Program-made: the position numbers and the translations under genes
Notes under the pieces: model-generated
Databases searched by the model: none
Told to the model about the DNA's origin: nothing
Seen by the model: the letters and a program-made list of their open reading frames with translations, nothing else
Shown: positions 9,291 through 20,004 of the stretch, in pieces
How positions within the stretch are numbered: the stretch's first letter is position 1
How the letters are laid out: each line of letters opens with the position of its first letter
NCBI GenBank assembly: GCA_910592205.1
Contig: CAJVPJ010000449.1
Coordinates: 1 to 24,824, forward strand
Length of the DNA stretch: 24,824 nt
Direction: 5' to 3'
Source: Paraglomus occultum
Taxonomy: Eukaryota > Glomeromycota > Glomeromycetes > Paraglomerales > Paraglomeraceae

Positions 9291-11942
9291 TGAAAACGGT
9301 AGGTATTATACTGATCACGCAAAATTTTTCCAATACAGCTACAAGAATGAATTGAACGATCAATAAGAGACAGACTATATACAGTATTTCGGGAGGGGAG
9401 AAAGAGGGTTTAATCGAAAGCGCAAAATTATAATATGAATTAATACAAACAATGAGAACGTTATTCACAATTGTCAGGGCTGACAGGACGTTAGTGCAGT
9501 AAGTGTTTGACAAACAGTTTTATTGCCAGAACGATTTCCAGTCTTAAGATTATAAAAATATTCAGATTTTCTCCGCCGATTGTTAAAGACAGTGAAAACC
9601 TGAACTTCGAGTCGAGACATTATAACGTTATAGTAAATCCAGTATTCCCAAAGGAAGTTGTAGAAAAAAGGATCTAAACTTATAGTTCCTAATCGGTAAT
9701 TATACGTCCTTTTCTCTAGGTATGTCTCGTAAAAGTCGTTGAACTAATTTTTTCTTCTGAACCTTCTCTAAAATTATAAGATTTATGACTTTTCGTCATC
9801 TACTTTTTTGAGTAGGAATCAATATGTTTATTCGTTCATCACTGAATTGGAAACCATCTTGAAGGCGTCTTCCTCTTTGTGAAGTAATTATTCAAAAATA
9901 TACTGATCGCAAAGTAAACTACGTCTGATATCGTGCTATTAAAGCCCACATTTTTATTATACATATGTATCTAAGCATTGACATAAAATTTAAAGAGTAT
10001 TTTTTTTTCACATATTTGACATTTTCGACACTAAATTGCGTTCTATTTAATGTCTGAAAGATTTTATATTAATATAGACGTTATAATTACGTTTAACGCA
10101 ATCAAGTATCAAAGAAAAATGCCTATTTAGCTCGTCACGCGTTTCGGATAACCATTATTATTATCAGCTACTAATTAAATTTTAGCCAAGACAGACTATT
10201 ATTCAAATATTGGAGTCTTTCGACTTACTGGCGTTAGCAAACATTGTATACCGCACACACCATACACTATCGCCATCATATAAAAATCTTGTTCAATTAA
10301 TACATAGCTTTATCGAACGCATGCAAACTTTTATCCTTTGTGAGTTGTGTTATTATTAAAAATAAGGATAACCAGGAACTAGAACCACTGCGATAATGCT
10401 GGTGCGATATTTGACACTTCAAGACGATTGGACTTTTATATATCAACAAAAATCTCCAATGGGGAATTGAGTTTGTATGCGCAAAGGCGATAAGTTAGCA
10501 AATTATTTGGCGTTGATGGCATCTATGCAAAAGTTGGGCTATCGTTAATGTTCGGAATAGTGAACAGGATAACACAAAGCTCGATGTGTGAAGTCATTTA
10601 GTATGCAATCTACTCGAAATTATATTGCGCTCAACACAGAGAAAGAAACCAATGAGATTATCGATCTGTGCGGTTCACTCGTTTAACTATATCGCTATGC
10701 ATTGTATTTATATTATTTATTGAAATTATGGGTTATATAACTATCAGTTTTAATAAACGATAAATTCAGCAGCAGTAGTATGATCAAACAGCATATCGGC
10801 ATCTTTCCCTCTCGCAATTCAAATTCAATTGCGTATAATAAACGAATATCAACCAGTAACATTGAACCCGCAATACTAAAGATGACCGAATATCTAGTTT
10901 TCTTAATCAGCTTGATAATTACCCCGTTCGAATTAAAGTAGAGTCTTTTTTAAACCGCTAAGACTTAGTTTTAAAGAGTAGAAATTCGTACCAGACAACT
11001 GTCAAGTCAAAAACGCACCTTCCATTTATAAGTAAATATGTATCACGTGCATCAGAAATAAGGTGTTAACATTCTCGGGATTGTAACAATAGTAAGGTGC
11101 CGATGACGTCTGGCAGCAGCGTGTGTCAGTATGAAAATGGTTGATAATCACATATATGGAAATAAACACACGCAAGATTAAAACATATCTCGAGATAGTC
11201 TAGTATAAAATTGGAAATTTGGAATCATCGGGAAATCGGGAACATTTACACTGGGGAAAGAACAAGGGAGACATCGATGAAAAAGCAAGCGCAGATTAGG
11301 GTCCAAGTTGACTTTGCAAGTTTTGCACTCCCGTAAATGCTGTAAATGCTCAAGCATGAAACACACTAGACGATTACACAAAAGTATGTATTAAGAATCC
11401 TCATTTGGTGCATTATTTTCTTTAATTATAGTTGGATAATAATATCTTTTAATACTAATTTAGGGTAACGCTAATACTCTAAAACGGGTAGACAAAAAAG
11501 GTAACCTTTCATTATTAGTCTGCCCCTTGTATCACATTGTTAAATTCAAATGTGAACATTCTTTTCTCCTTTTTATTTCTTATACTCTTTTAATTCGCTC
11601 TTCCTTCCCTTCTTCTCAATCTTTCCCTTTCCGACGAGTCGCTCTAATCTCCCTTCCTCTACTTCCGACTCGGGGTCTGCAGAGATTACAGCCTGTAGTT
11701 GACTGCTCTCCCCTCTTCTGCAGGCAGACCCATCACCATTCAATCCTAAAAGTTTACAAACATTCTCTCTTTCTCTTCTGAACTTCCTTAAAAAACCCCT
11801 TGTAATATCCCTTATTTAGCACTCGTATACCATTAGACATAAAAAGTTGGAATTTTAGTAATCTCCCTGCCCTCCCCTCCCCTCCTCCCCCTCGTAATAG
11901 TAATAGCGGAAAGATTTTCTGCCAGTTGTATACTCACAACAT
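9291..11942. other. Long AT-rich spacer upstream of the chitin synthase
   Basis: No gene is supported. A 76-codon hydrophobic - strand frame (9283-9513) and a 67-codon - strand frame (11178-11381) have no homology that I can see. The last 400 bases turn pyrimidine-rich and probably hold the chitin synthase promoter. Confidence 0.4.
11560..11894 (+). promoter_or_regulatory. CT-rich promoter tracts of the chitin synthase gene
   Basis: Runs such as TTCTTCTCAATCTTTCCCTTTCC (about 11609) and an almost pure C/T tract CCTGCCCTCCCCTCCCCTCC (about 11867) lie 50-380 bases before the start codon. CT-rich tracts are common just upstream of transcription starts in filamentous fungi. No clear TATA box is seen. 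The assignment is by position and composition only. Confidence 0.4.
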
Positions 11943-14900
11943 ATGGCATACAACAACAACAACAACTACGAACCCTATCAACCACCATACTCACCCGCAC
12001 TTACTTCTTCAATAAGTACTCGAACACCACCACCTGCTCATGGCGCTCCCGTTAATCCTTCGACTGCAATCTTCATCGCTATCACTAACAATGACGTTGG
12101 TCATTTGAGAGCATTGCTGTCCCAGACGAATTTCGATTTAAACATGCTGAGAGATAGAGATGGCAGGACACCGCTGATGGCCGCTGCTTTTTATAATTCA
12201 CCAGACGTTGTCAGATTCTTGGTATCTCTCAGAACTTTGAACGTTAACTTGAAAGGTTAAAGTTTGTTCCCCGTCACTACTATTACTCCCTCTGCTTATC
12301 GTTGCAGTATCTGTAGACTAATTGCAGTTTGATATATTCAGATATTGACGGCGAGTCTGCTCTCTATCAAGCATCGTTGGCGGGAAACGCTGAAATTGTT
12401 GATATCTTAATTGGTGCTGGGGCAGACGTCGAATCCAAAAACAAGGTAATGCGATTTTATGGAAATCAAGCAGCGAGGATTATCCGAGAGATGGAAAGAT
12501 CTACCATTATGTTTTCCGAATAAGGCATAGTACTCGGGTCGTACTACATTTGTGCCACAATTTTAGTATATTTACCGAGTCGTCGGAGCTATATCGTTAT
12601 TAATGCGAAATATTCTTTTCTTCACAGGAAGCCGGTTCAACTCCTCTAATCGTTGCCGCATACAACGGCCATGCAAGAGTATGCAGCATACTATTGGACC
12701 GTGGCCGGGCAGATGTCAATTCTCAAGACTATACACAAAAGACAGCTCTAGCACTCGCAGCAGTTGAAGGCCACTATGATGTCGTAAACGTATTACTATC
12801 AAGAAGAGCAAGCGTAAACACAGTAGATCAGGTATTTATTTCAATACTGCTTGAATCGAGTATTTCATAAAAACTATACACGTAATTAACATTCTTGTCA
12901 CATTTAGGAAGGATGGTCTGCGCTTATGCTTGCAGCATACGGAGGTTCCATCGACGTGTGCCGTCTTTTGCTCGATCACAATGCGGACAGGACTATAACT
13001 ACAAGAAATGGCAAAACAGCATCATCAATTGCACTCTCAGCCGGTCACGACGCAGTAGCACACCTTATAGATAACTATATTCCGGTTCAGTCACGTCCAC
13101 CAGCACCTCCAGTCATGAACCCAATGGCAACGCCAATGATGCCACAATCAGCACCCGCAGGTCCTCCTTACGATCAACAACAGCAGTTCCCACCGCCGGG
13201 AATGCCAATTCAAGATGACATGTACGCACCACGCGGTGTTTTTATGCCACTCGAGGCAACAAACACACGGCGAGTTGCATTACGACCAAAGAATGCAGCC
13301 CGTCAAGCTGCATACCAAAGAGCAGACCCGAACGGATTTCCCGGAGAATCTAGACCAATACCGCGTCCGAAACAGGATATGAAGCCTCGAGAAGATAACT
13401 CACCCTGGGTCATATTCTCACTCATAACTACCGGTTGTTTCTGTAACATATGTTTGTCTGGTATCGCTAAAATGAAAGATCCGAACGTTCGTCAGGCTTG
13501 GAGAGAAAAGGTTGCACTATGTGTTATCATACTACTGATTTCAGCATTCATGGGATTCCTGACGTTTGGTCTATCAACGCTTGCATGTCGGAAAAAAGTT
13601 CCATTATATGAACAAGACATTTTACGTTTGTTTGGACCAAACGCCCCTGGCGAAAAGGTCCACATTGTGCGCGGCCGATTATATAACACTGGCGTATACT
13701 TTCTAACTGGCAGTCACAGGCCAATTGCTCCGTTCAACGATGACGACTTGAATCCAATAATATCACAATTATTTGGCAGTGACATTTCCGGGTTTTTCCC
13801 TCTCGATTATGCAAGTATGGGATGTAACGCACCTCAAAATAATGGACAAATATGTACGCAAGGACTTACGGATAAGAGATACCATTGTCATACCTCAAGA
13901 GCGTCCCAGCTCGTTCTTAGGAGTCTATTTACAAACACTTTTGTCGGATTCACTTGGAATAATATAACAAGTGGTACACGTGATCTTTTTGTATACAATG
14001 AAAACGTATATGATATGACCGATTATCTAAGTCCACAGAATACGGATTTTTGGCTAGGTGATGATGTAGTCACCGCATGGATAAGAGGCCTTATCGGTCG
14101 AGACGCAACAAAAGATATCGTTCACGCTAGAAATACAACAAATATAGCCAAATGTTTGGAACATTTCAAAGTAGGACTGATAGATGGAACGACCATCGGC
14201 TGCTTTGCTACCAATTTAGTCTTGGCTCTGATGATTGGAGTATTCACAGGGATAACGATAATAAAATTCGTTTCTGCAATGGCATTCGACTGGTTCTTAT
14301 CTTGGCAATTGGGTAAGATATCCAAAAAGCCTAAACCAAACGACGCTATCAGTAACATTCTGCTTCTAGTTACTTGTTATTCTGAGGGCGAACAATCGAT
14401 GAGAGCCACTTTAGATTCATTGGCAAAGTCGACGTATTCCGACGAGCATAAACTACTATTTGTCATTGCTGATGGCGATATTACCGGCTCGGAAAACGAT
14501 CGATCAACTCCACAAATTTGCATTGATTTACTCGAAAAGCAATTTCCAGATGCACCCCCGCCAGAGCCACAATCCTATATTGCAATCGGTGATGGGAAGA
14601 AACAACATAACATGGCACAAGTATACACCGGATATTACAACGTCGCTGATCACCGTGTGCCAATGATTGTGATTGTCAAATACGGCACTCCCGAAGAACG
14701 CAAAGGACCAAAAGCAGGGAATCGTGGTAAACGTGATTCCCAACTGATTTTAATGAGATGGCTCAGTCACATATGTTTCAACGAGAATATGTGTCCCTTG
14801 GAATACGACCTGTTCGAAAAGGTTCATCGTCTGACCGGAGTGACTCCTGACAAGTATGAAATGGTACTGATGGTTGACGCCGATACCCTCGTGAAACCAG

Positions 14901-16047
14901 ATAGTGTCAGTCGTATGGTTGCTGCCATGGAACGTGACCCTAAAGTCATGGGATTATGTGGTGAGACTAAGATAGCAAACAAATCAGAGAGTTGGGTTAC
15001 TATGGTTCAGGTAAAGAGAAAAAAAATCTATCGTCGGTGGTAATAATCTTTTTGTTGGGTTGGTAAATCAAATACTTACGAATAATATGTACGCATAACA
15101 TTATTGGCTTGCAGGTATTCGAATATTACATCTCCCATCATCTTGGAAAGGCGTTTGAATCCATATTTGGTGGTGTCACCTGTTTACCAGGATGTTTCTG
15201 CATGTATCGAATCAAAGCACCTAAATTTGAAAACTACTTTGTGCCAATCCTTGCCAACCCAGACATTGTGGAAGCGTACTCATCCAACACTGTGGAAACG
15301 TTGCATCAGAAGAATCTGCTACTTCTCGGAGAAGATCGTTATTTGACCACACTGATGTTACGAACGTTCCCCAAGCGCAAGATGATCTATGTACCGAAAG
15401 CCATTTGCAAGACCGTCGTGCCCGACGAGTTTAAGGTTTTACTTTCTCAGAGGCGTCGTTGGATCAATTCAACCGTTCACAATCTCATGGAGCTTATCCT
15501 TGTCCCTCAATTGTGTGGCATTTTCTGTTGCTCTATGCAATTTGTCATCTTTCTCGAATTGATTGGATCAGTAGTGATGCCATCCTCTTTCCTTTTCCTG
15601 ATCTATTTAATAGTTTGTTTAGCATTGGGACAGAACGTTGTACTACCATTAATTTTTGTTGCGATAATGTTCTTCCTGCCGTCATTTTTGATTGTGCTTT
15701 CTTCACGCAGAATCATGTATATTGTGTGGATGATAGTATATGTTTTTGCTCTGCCGATCTGGAATTTTATTCTCCCAGTCTATGCGTTCTGGCATTTCGA
15801 TGGTAAGTATTCGTTGCTTAGAGAACATGAGTTGTTTTTTTTTTTCGCCAGAGCACGTCTAACACACATGATGATCTAATTTTTTTTCATAGACTTTTCA
15901 TGGGGTGCTACTCGTAAGATTGCTGGAGTTGACAATGGCCATGGAGATGGTGGCACGGACGTGTTTGATCCCAAAGTCGTGCCGATGAAAAAATGGCACG
16001 AATGGAAGATGGAAGAACGACAACGCAATTATGCACCAAAATATTGA
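11943..16047 (+). CDS. Class IV (Chs3-type) chitin synthase with N-terminal ankyrin repeats
   Basis: A membrane enzyme that polymerises UDP-GlcNAc into cell-wall chitin. Exons are 11943-12255, 12342-12445, 12628-12831, 12908-15010, 15115-15802 and 15893-16047. They join in frame to 1188 codons. After an Asn-rich start (residues 4-8) come about six and a half ankyrin repeats (40-265: [32 protein letters not shown]). A Pro/Met/Gln-rich linker (265-311) and two membrane segments (about 374-394 and 410-433) follow. Next are a lumenal-type region ([26 protein letters not shown]) and a third membrane segment (about 637-665). The catalytic domain shows [13 protein letters not shown] (DxD, about 864), [22 protein letters not shown] (981) and QRRRW (1020-1024), then a cluster of membrane helices and a tail with WHFDDFSWG. 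The domain order after the linker is that of class IV enzymes; the ankyrin block is the unusual part. Every key catalytic motif is present and no frame break was found. Confidence 0.93.
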
Positions 16048-17046
16048 CCTGAAACATGCCGATGAACAATACTCCATAATTGATGGTTGGCTAAAATGAC
16101 ACCTCAAAGCCTTGTGTACTAAACTATATTTGTGTTATATAACAAAAAAGAGAGTTAATATAGATGTTGGGAGAAGAATTAATTTGTATTTAATTTTCGT
16201 GCAAGAGACTTTTGGTATAGAGATAATTAATTGAAATTAGTGATGCAGAGTTTGTCCTATCCAATCCAAATATTTTTTTACATCTTGCCATTTTCTATTG
16301 TACTTATTTGTAAGCTATACACGCATATTTCCATTAATTTCTTAATGAATCATAAAAAACCCTGATTTCCATTTAATTCTTTGTGTGCTACTAAATCTTA
16401 TAACAAGTCCTTGTTTGGTTAGCGTTACTATTACGGCTTTCGGCACACGGATACTTTGCATGACCAGTTTCGTGACAGGCGTGGGAACTTGTTAATCCTA
16501 CCTATATAAAGTAGTAAATAGATTGTCGGGAATTGACGCCAGAATCTTGACGATTACGACTCTTCTTCCATTCTGTACAGTATTAGGAACTTTTCAAAAA
16601 TGCAATTTCCACCACATGTAGAATATAAATTATGCGTAGCGTACAGTTCCCGACACATGCCAAGGCAAATCATATCGATCAATACTTTGAAATGAATTCG
16701 TTTTTTAATTTCAAGCAATGTGTTTAGACAAACGCGTCAACTATATCATTTAGTGAAACAACAGTATTGATTGAATTGTAAAGTTACTTATGACATTGAT
16801 TAAGTCGCTAATCGGTTAGTAGAATATTGTCATGACTGTCTTTAGTGCATCACGAAACGTCGTATTGATTTAAAGGCAAATGTGTAATGTTAATATCAAG
16901 CACCCTTTGATCGTCAGATCACGTTACTACTTTTTTTTTAAACTTTGGTAATTGGTCCTCAATATTACTTTGTAATAAATAGTACACTCTATTATTTCTT
17001 ACATTAATTTGGGTAATAAACTGTAAATAGACTGCGAATTACAAAT
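16048..17046. other. Spacer between the chitin synthase and the kinase pseudogene 3' ends
   Basis: The two flanking genes converge here, so both 3' untranslated regions should lie in this stretch. The sequence is AT-rich with no open frame of note. Bases nearest 17046 resemble the 3' flank of the left-edge kinase gene (TTGTAATTCGC..TATTTAC). Confidence 0.4.
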
Positions 17047-18125
17047 TTATTCAAATACGATTCGAGTCATTAAGTTATAAAATTAAATAATAATGTTAAT
17101 ATGGTAAATTGACTCCGATTGTAAGCAATTGTTGTTTTCATACCTGCAGCTGAATCCACGCGATAAGGGTTTTACATTATTATGATATACGGTATTCCAT
17201 ATGTCGCTGTAAGAATTAAGTTTGCAAAGATTATCCCAAAGTGTCAATGCATAACGACACTTATCAGAATCAGTATCACAACACCGCTCGGCAAGCTTCT
17301 TGTATTCTTCGAGTGGGGTGCTGAATTAGGCATTGATGGTCGTAATCCGCCAATAATATCGCACACTCAATCTCTAAAAGGTTGTTCACACCCGTGGTAA
17401 TTAAATACCAAGAGAACATATGTCTAATTTCTTTGTAAATTTGCGAGTATAAAAGACTTCCGGTGCAACAAAAGGCAATACACCTCAAATTGTCGAATTT
17501 GACTTTGCCGATTGAGAAAGGCCCAGATCGCATATGAATGGTCGTAATTCATGCAAAATAATATTTCCTCCATGAAGATCACAATGTGCTAATTCCACAT
17601 AATGGATAATATGCAGATAGCGTGTAATATCCTTCAAACGTTCTACTTTCATCCCCACGTCAATCCGATCCAAGTAAGACGAAAGACTATCATTGTTAGC
17701 ATATTCCATAACAATTATGTACTGTTTTGTTTCTGGGTCTTGTGTGACTCCATGAAGCTTAAAGAAATCAGTTGACATGGTTTCTGAACTGTTAAATATA
17801 ATAAATACAGTTACACCAAATGTCACTTTAATATCAAATAATGCTTACCTCGTGGCATCTCATCGAAAATTCTTAAAACGTTTGAGTACAACATAAGCTT
17901 TTCTGAATCTGGCGGTAAGATTGTTCCATAACCGCCAGATCCAATCTGTTTAATATCATAAAAGTCGCTATACTGCATATACTGGTCTTTGCACAAAAGA
18001 AATGTTTGTTTCAAGTTCTCAAACTTTTCAGGAAGAGCTTTGTTGAAGAGTATGAAATCAAACAAAAACGCAATTATAATATGAAAAAATGTTGGCTGTC
18101 GAGTCAAACAAATATCGTAGACCAT
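17047..18125 (-). pseudogene. TKL-type protein kinase pseudogene
   Basis: Order on the - strand: DFYDIKQIGSGGYGTI (glycine loop), a probable intron (about 17849-17789), HGVTQDPETKQYIIVMEYAN (hinge), LAHCDLHGGNII (catalytic loop; family HRDLH), ICDLGLS (DFG has become DLG), GVLPFVAPEVF (activation segment), LDICSLGI, then STPLEEYKKLAERCC (C-lobe). The last intron (17070-17143) and last exon (VTRIVFE, stop at 17047-17049) match the other kinase tails in the window. Damage is extensive. The beta-3 strand VVLKRFKNF reads only in a shifted frame. TGA at 17485-17487 precedes GVLPF, and TAA at 17401-17403 follows SLGI. The C-lobe lies in another frame. About 71 bases are missing near 17158 compared with the right-edge copy. 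The final acceptor is AA instead of AG (17070-17071). The start is uncertain; 18125 is only the first ATG in frame. Confidence 0.85.
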
Positions 18126-18806
18126 TACTTTGCAAATAAAAGCCGCGTTTGTTACGTTAATTACGCAAGTTTTTTACGGCCCAAAACCCGAGACATGGTT
18201 TTGCTATCTGGATGTAGATTTTATTATTATTGAATCTTTTTTCAACATTGATAGTATCTTGTAACGACATTATTTTCGTAATTATTATGTTATTACTACA
18301 AAATTTTTTGGATACCACGATAATTGCAGTACAATCACTTGTGCGCTAAATGTTATGCATAATTTTTGTTTGGTAACTCCATACTCCCGACTCCAGTTAG
18401 AGTTGTTTAATTCAATAATAGTCTTTGCCTTTTTGCTTTCGCGACCTCTTAAATTCCGTGATTTTTACCCTGGCCATAACTATAATGTATCTCAAACACT
18501 TGGTAAAATAAAATACGTAAATATTAGCACTAGACTGACAAATCAAGCTACTGTTATCCAACAGTCTAGATAGTGTATGTTCCTTTAATAACTACAAGAC
18601 TTTCCTCATACAATATTCTATAGACTACAAATAAGACCATCTAATCATAAGGAAAATAACGATTGAAATTTTATAATACCCAAGTAATCGTAGCACTTTG
18701 ACATCTTAATGTTTTTTCTTTGGTGTGCTGAATACTAGTACTAATACAGGGAGACTAATATTGGTTGTAATTCGCTTGATAGATGGCAAATTTAATATTT
18801 TTAGAA
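18126..18806. other. Spacer, no gene seen
   Basis: Upstream flank of the kinase pseudogene. A 72-codon + strand frame (18355-18573) has no recognisable features and is probably chance. Confidence 0.4.
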
Positions 18807-19220
18807 TTAAGATATCATACTGTTATCTGACCTAATAGGAAAAAACATTGTGAAGAACGCGTTGATAAACATGTACGAATATCGAACCGACGCACCATCA
18901 TATGGTAGTTGTGTGTCAAATGTCGCGACAGGGTGTAATGCAATTTACACGTGAATATTAATATATATTTTGCCGATGTAAGCCACATGGTAAATACTGC
19001 GTATGGCCGTAACCCACTTTTCTGATCTTGTAAAATCTGACACTGCACAAGCATGAAAGGGAAACAACAGAGCATTATCGACCGTGAAAAAGACATAAAT
19101 TCCATCGACAAATTCACCGAATTGATGTTTGTTAGATAATACAAACCTTTTGTAATGTGAAATCGATTCACTTTTGTGACAATCAATTAGATCGACTGAT
19201 AAAACCTTCGTATCAAGCAC
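18807..19220 (-). pseudogene. Long open frame with one internal stop, family unknown
   Basis: One - strand frame runs from about 19220 to a TAA at 18807-18809, interrupted by a single TAA at 18945-18947. Before the stop it reads VLDTKVLSVDLIDCHKSESI, KHQFGEFVDGIYVFFTVDN, then FTRSEKWVTAIRSIYHVAY and INIHV. After the stop the same frame continues ALHPVATFDTQLPYDGASVR, YSYMFINAFFTMFFPIRSD. Composition is protein-like on both sides of the stop. The frame begins just after CTAG, which could be a splice acceptor. I do not recognise the family. It may be a decayed exon, or an exon whose in-frame stop is bypassed by an unseen intron. Confidence 0.35.
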
Positions 19221-20004
19221 GGGCTAGTCAAATATCAATCGAAAGTTATTTGGATACTATTAGGAAGTACATCGTATAGAGAGTAGTTTAAGCGCGCGAA
19301 TACTTGGATTCATTATTGGATAGCCACTGAAATCGAGGGTGATGGTAAACGCCATTACGGGAAAGACGATATCGCACTCGTATATATACAGCTGTGATAA
19401 TAATAAAAATGTAAAGATTACGAACCCCAAAAGTGTACAACTCTTGTCTTATTTTATAACCAGGATTTTTATTTTGTTGAAATGTGTACAAAGTGACGTC
19501 TTTTCTTCACAAGTCATTTCTGTGCACGTATTAATATCTAGACCGTGACTGTGGTTTCCAAAAGAAAATTGTTGGGCCAAGTGTGCAACTGCGATAATAA
19601 TAACGCTGCATTGTGTATTGACATTAACAATTTGCCCAAAGCAAAAATAAAAAAATTTTTTGACTATTATCAACCGTCATAATTTAAAGCCTTTGCGCTA
19701 TAAACAGTCCTCCATTCGTCTGGATTACTTTCCAATGTATTTTTCGTAACTGTTAGGCTAAGCGAATAATCAAAGTGACGTCACATGTTCGGCACGCCCC
19801 ATATATTCTCGATCTTTTGTGCACACTGCATTATAATTTGCTTTTTCCTTTATTGTGTTCTTTTTTTCGCAAGGGTTCCTTTCCTTTACTATTCTTTCCT
19901 AGACTCGTGATATATAAGCATCAAGACATACAATACATCCAATCATATAACAAATTATACAACCAAAGAAACAATAATAAAAAAAAATACTGGACTAGTG
20001 TCAA
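19221..20004. other. EDC3 upstream region
   Basis: No gene is supported. The last 200 bases become T/C-rich (TTTGCTTTTTCCTTTATTG, TTCCTTTCCTTTACTATTC), then reach a TATA-like box and an A-rich leader just before the EDC3 start codon. Confidence 0.4.
19911..19917 (+). promoter_or_regulatory. TATA-like box of EDC3
   Basis: TATATAA lies 88 bases before the EDC3 ATG, downstream of a T/C-rich tract. The position fits a TATA box with a leader of roughly 60 bases. No transcript evidence is available. Confidence 0.45.

Noticed and set aside
9283-9513. Hydrophobic 76-codon - strand frame, a possible small membrane protein.
   Set aside because: AT-rich sequence easily gives such frames by chance, and no homology, start context or splice partner supports it.
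12926-15043. A chitin synthase starting at the ATG at 12926 as a gene of its own.
   Set aside because: The sequence before it (from 12908) continues an ankyrin repeat in frame after a good acceptor. Exons 1-3 upstream join it in phase, so 12926 is an internal methionine. The frame past 15010 is intron sequence.
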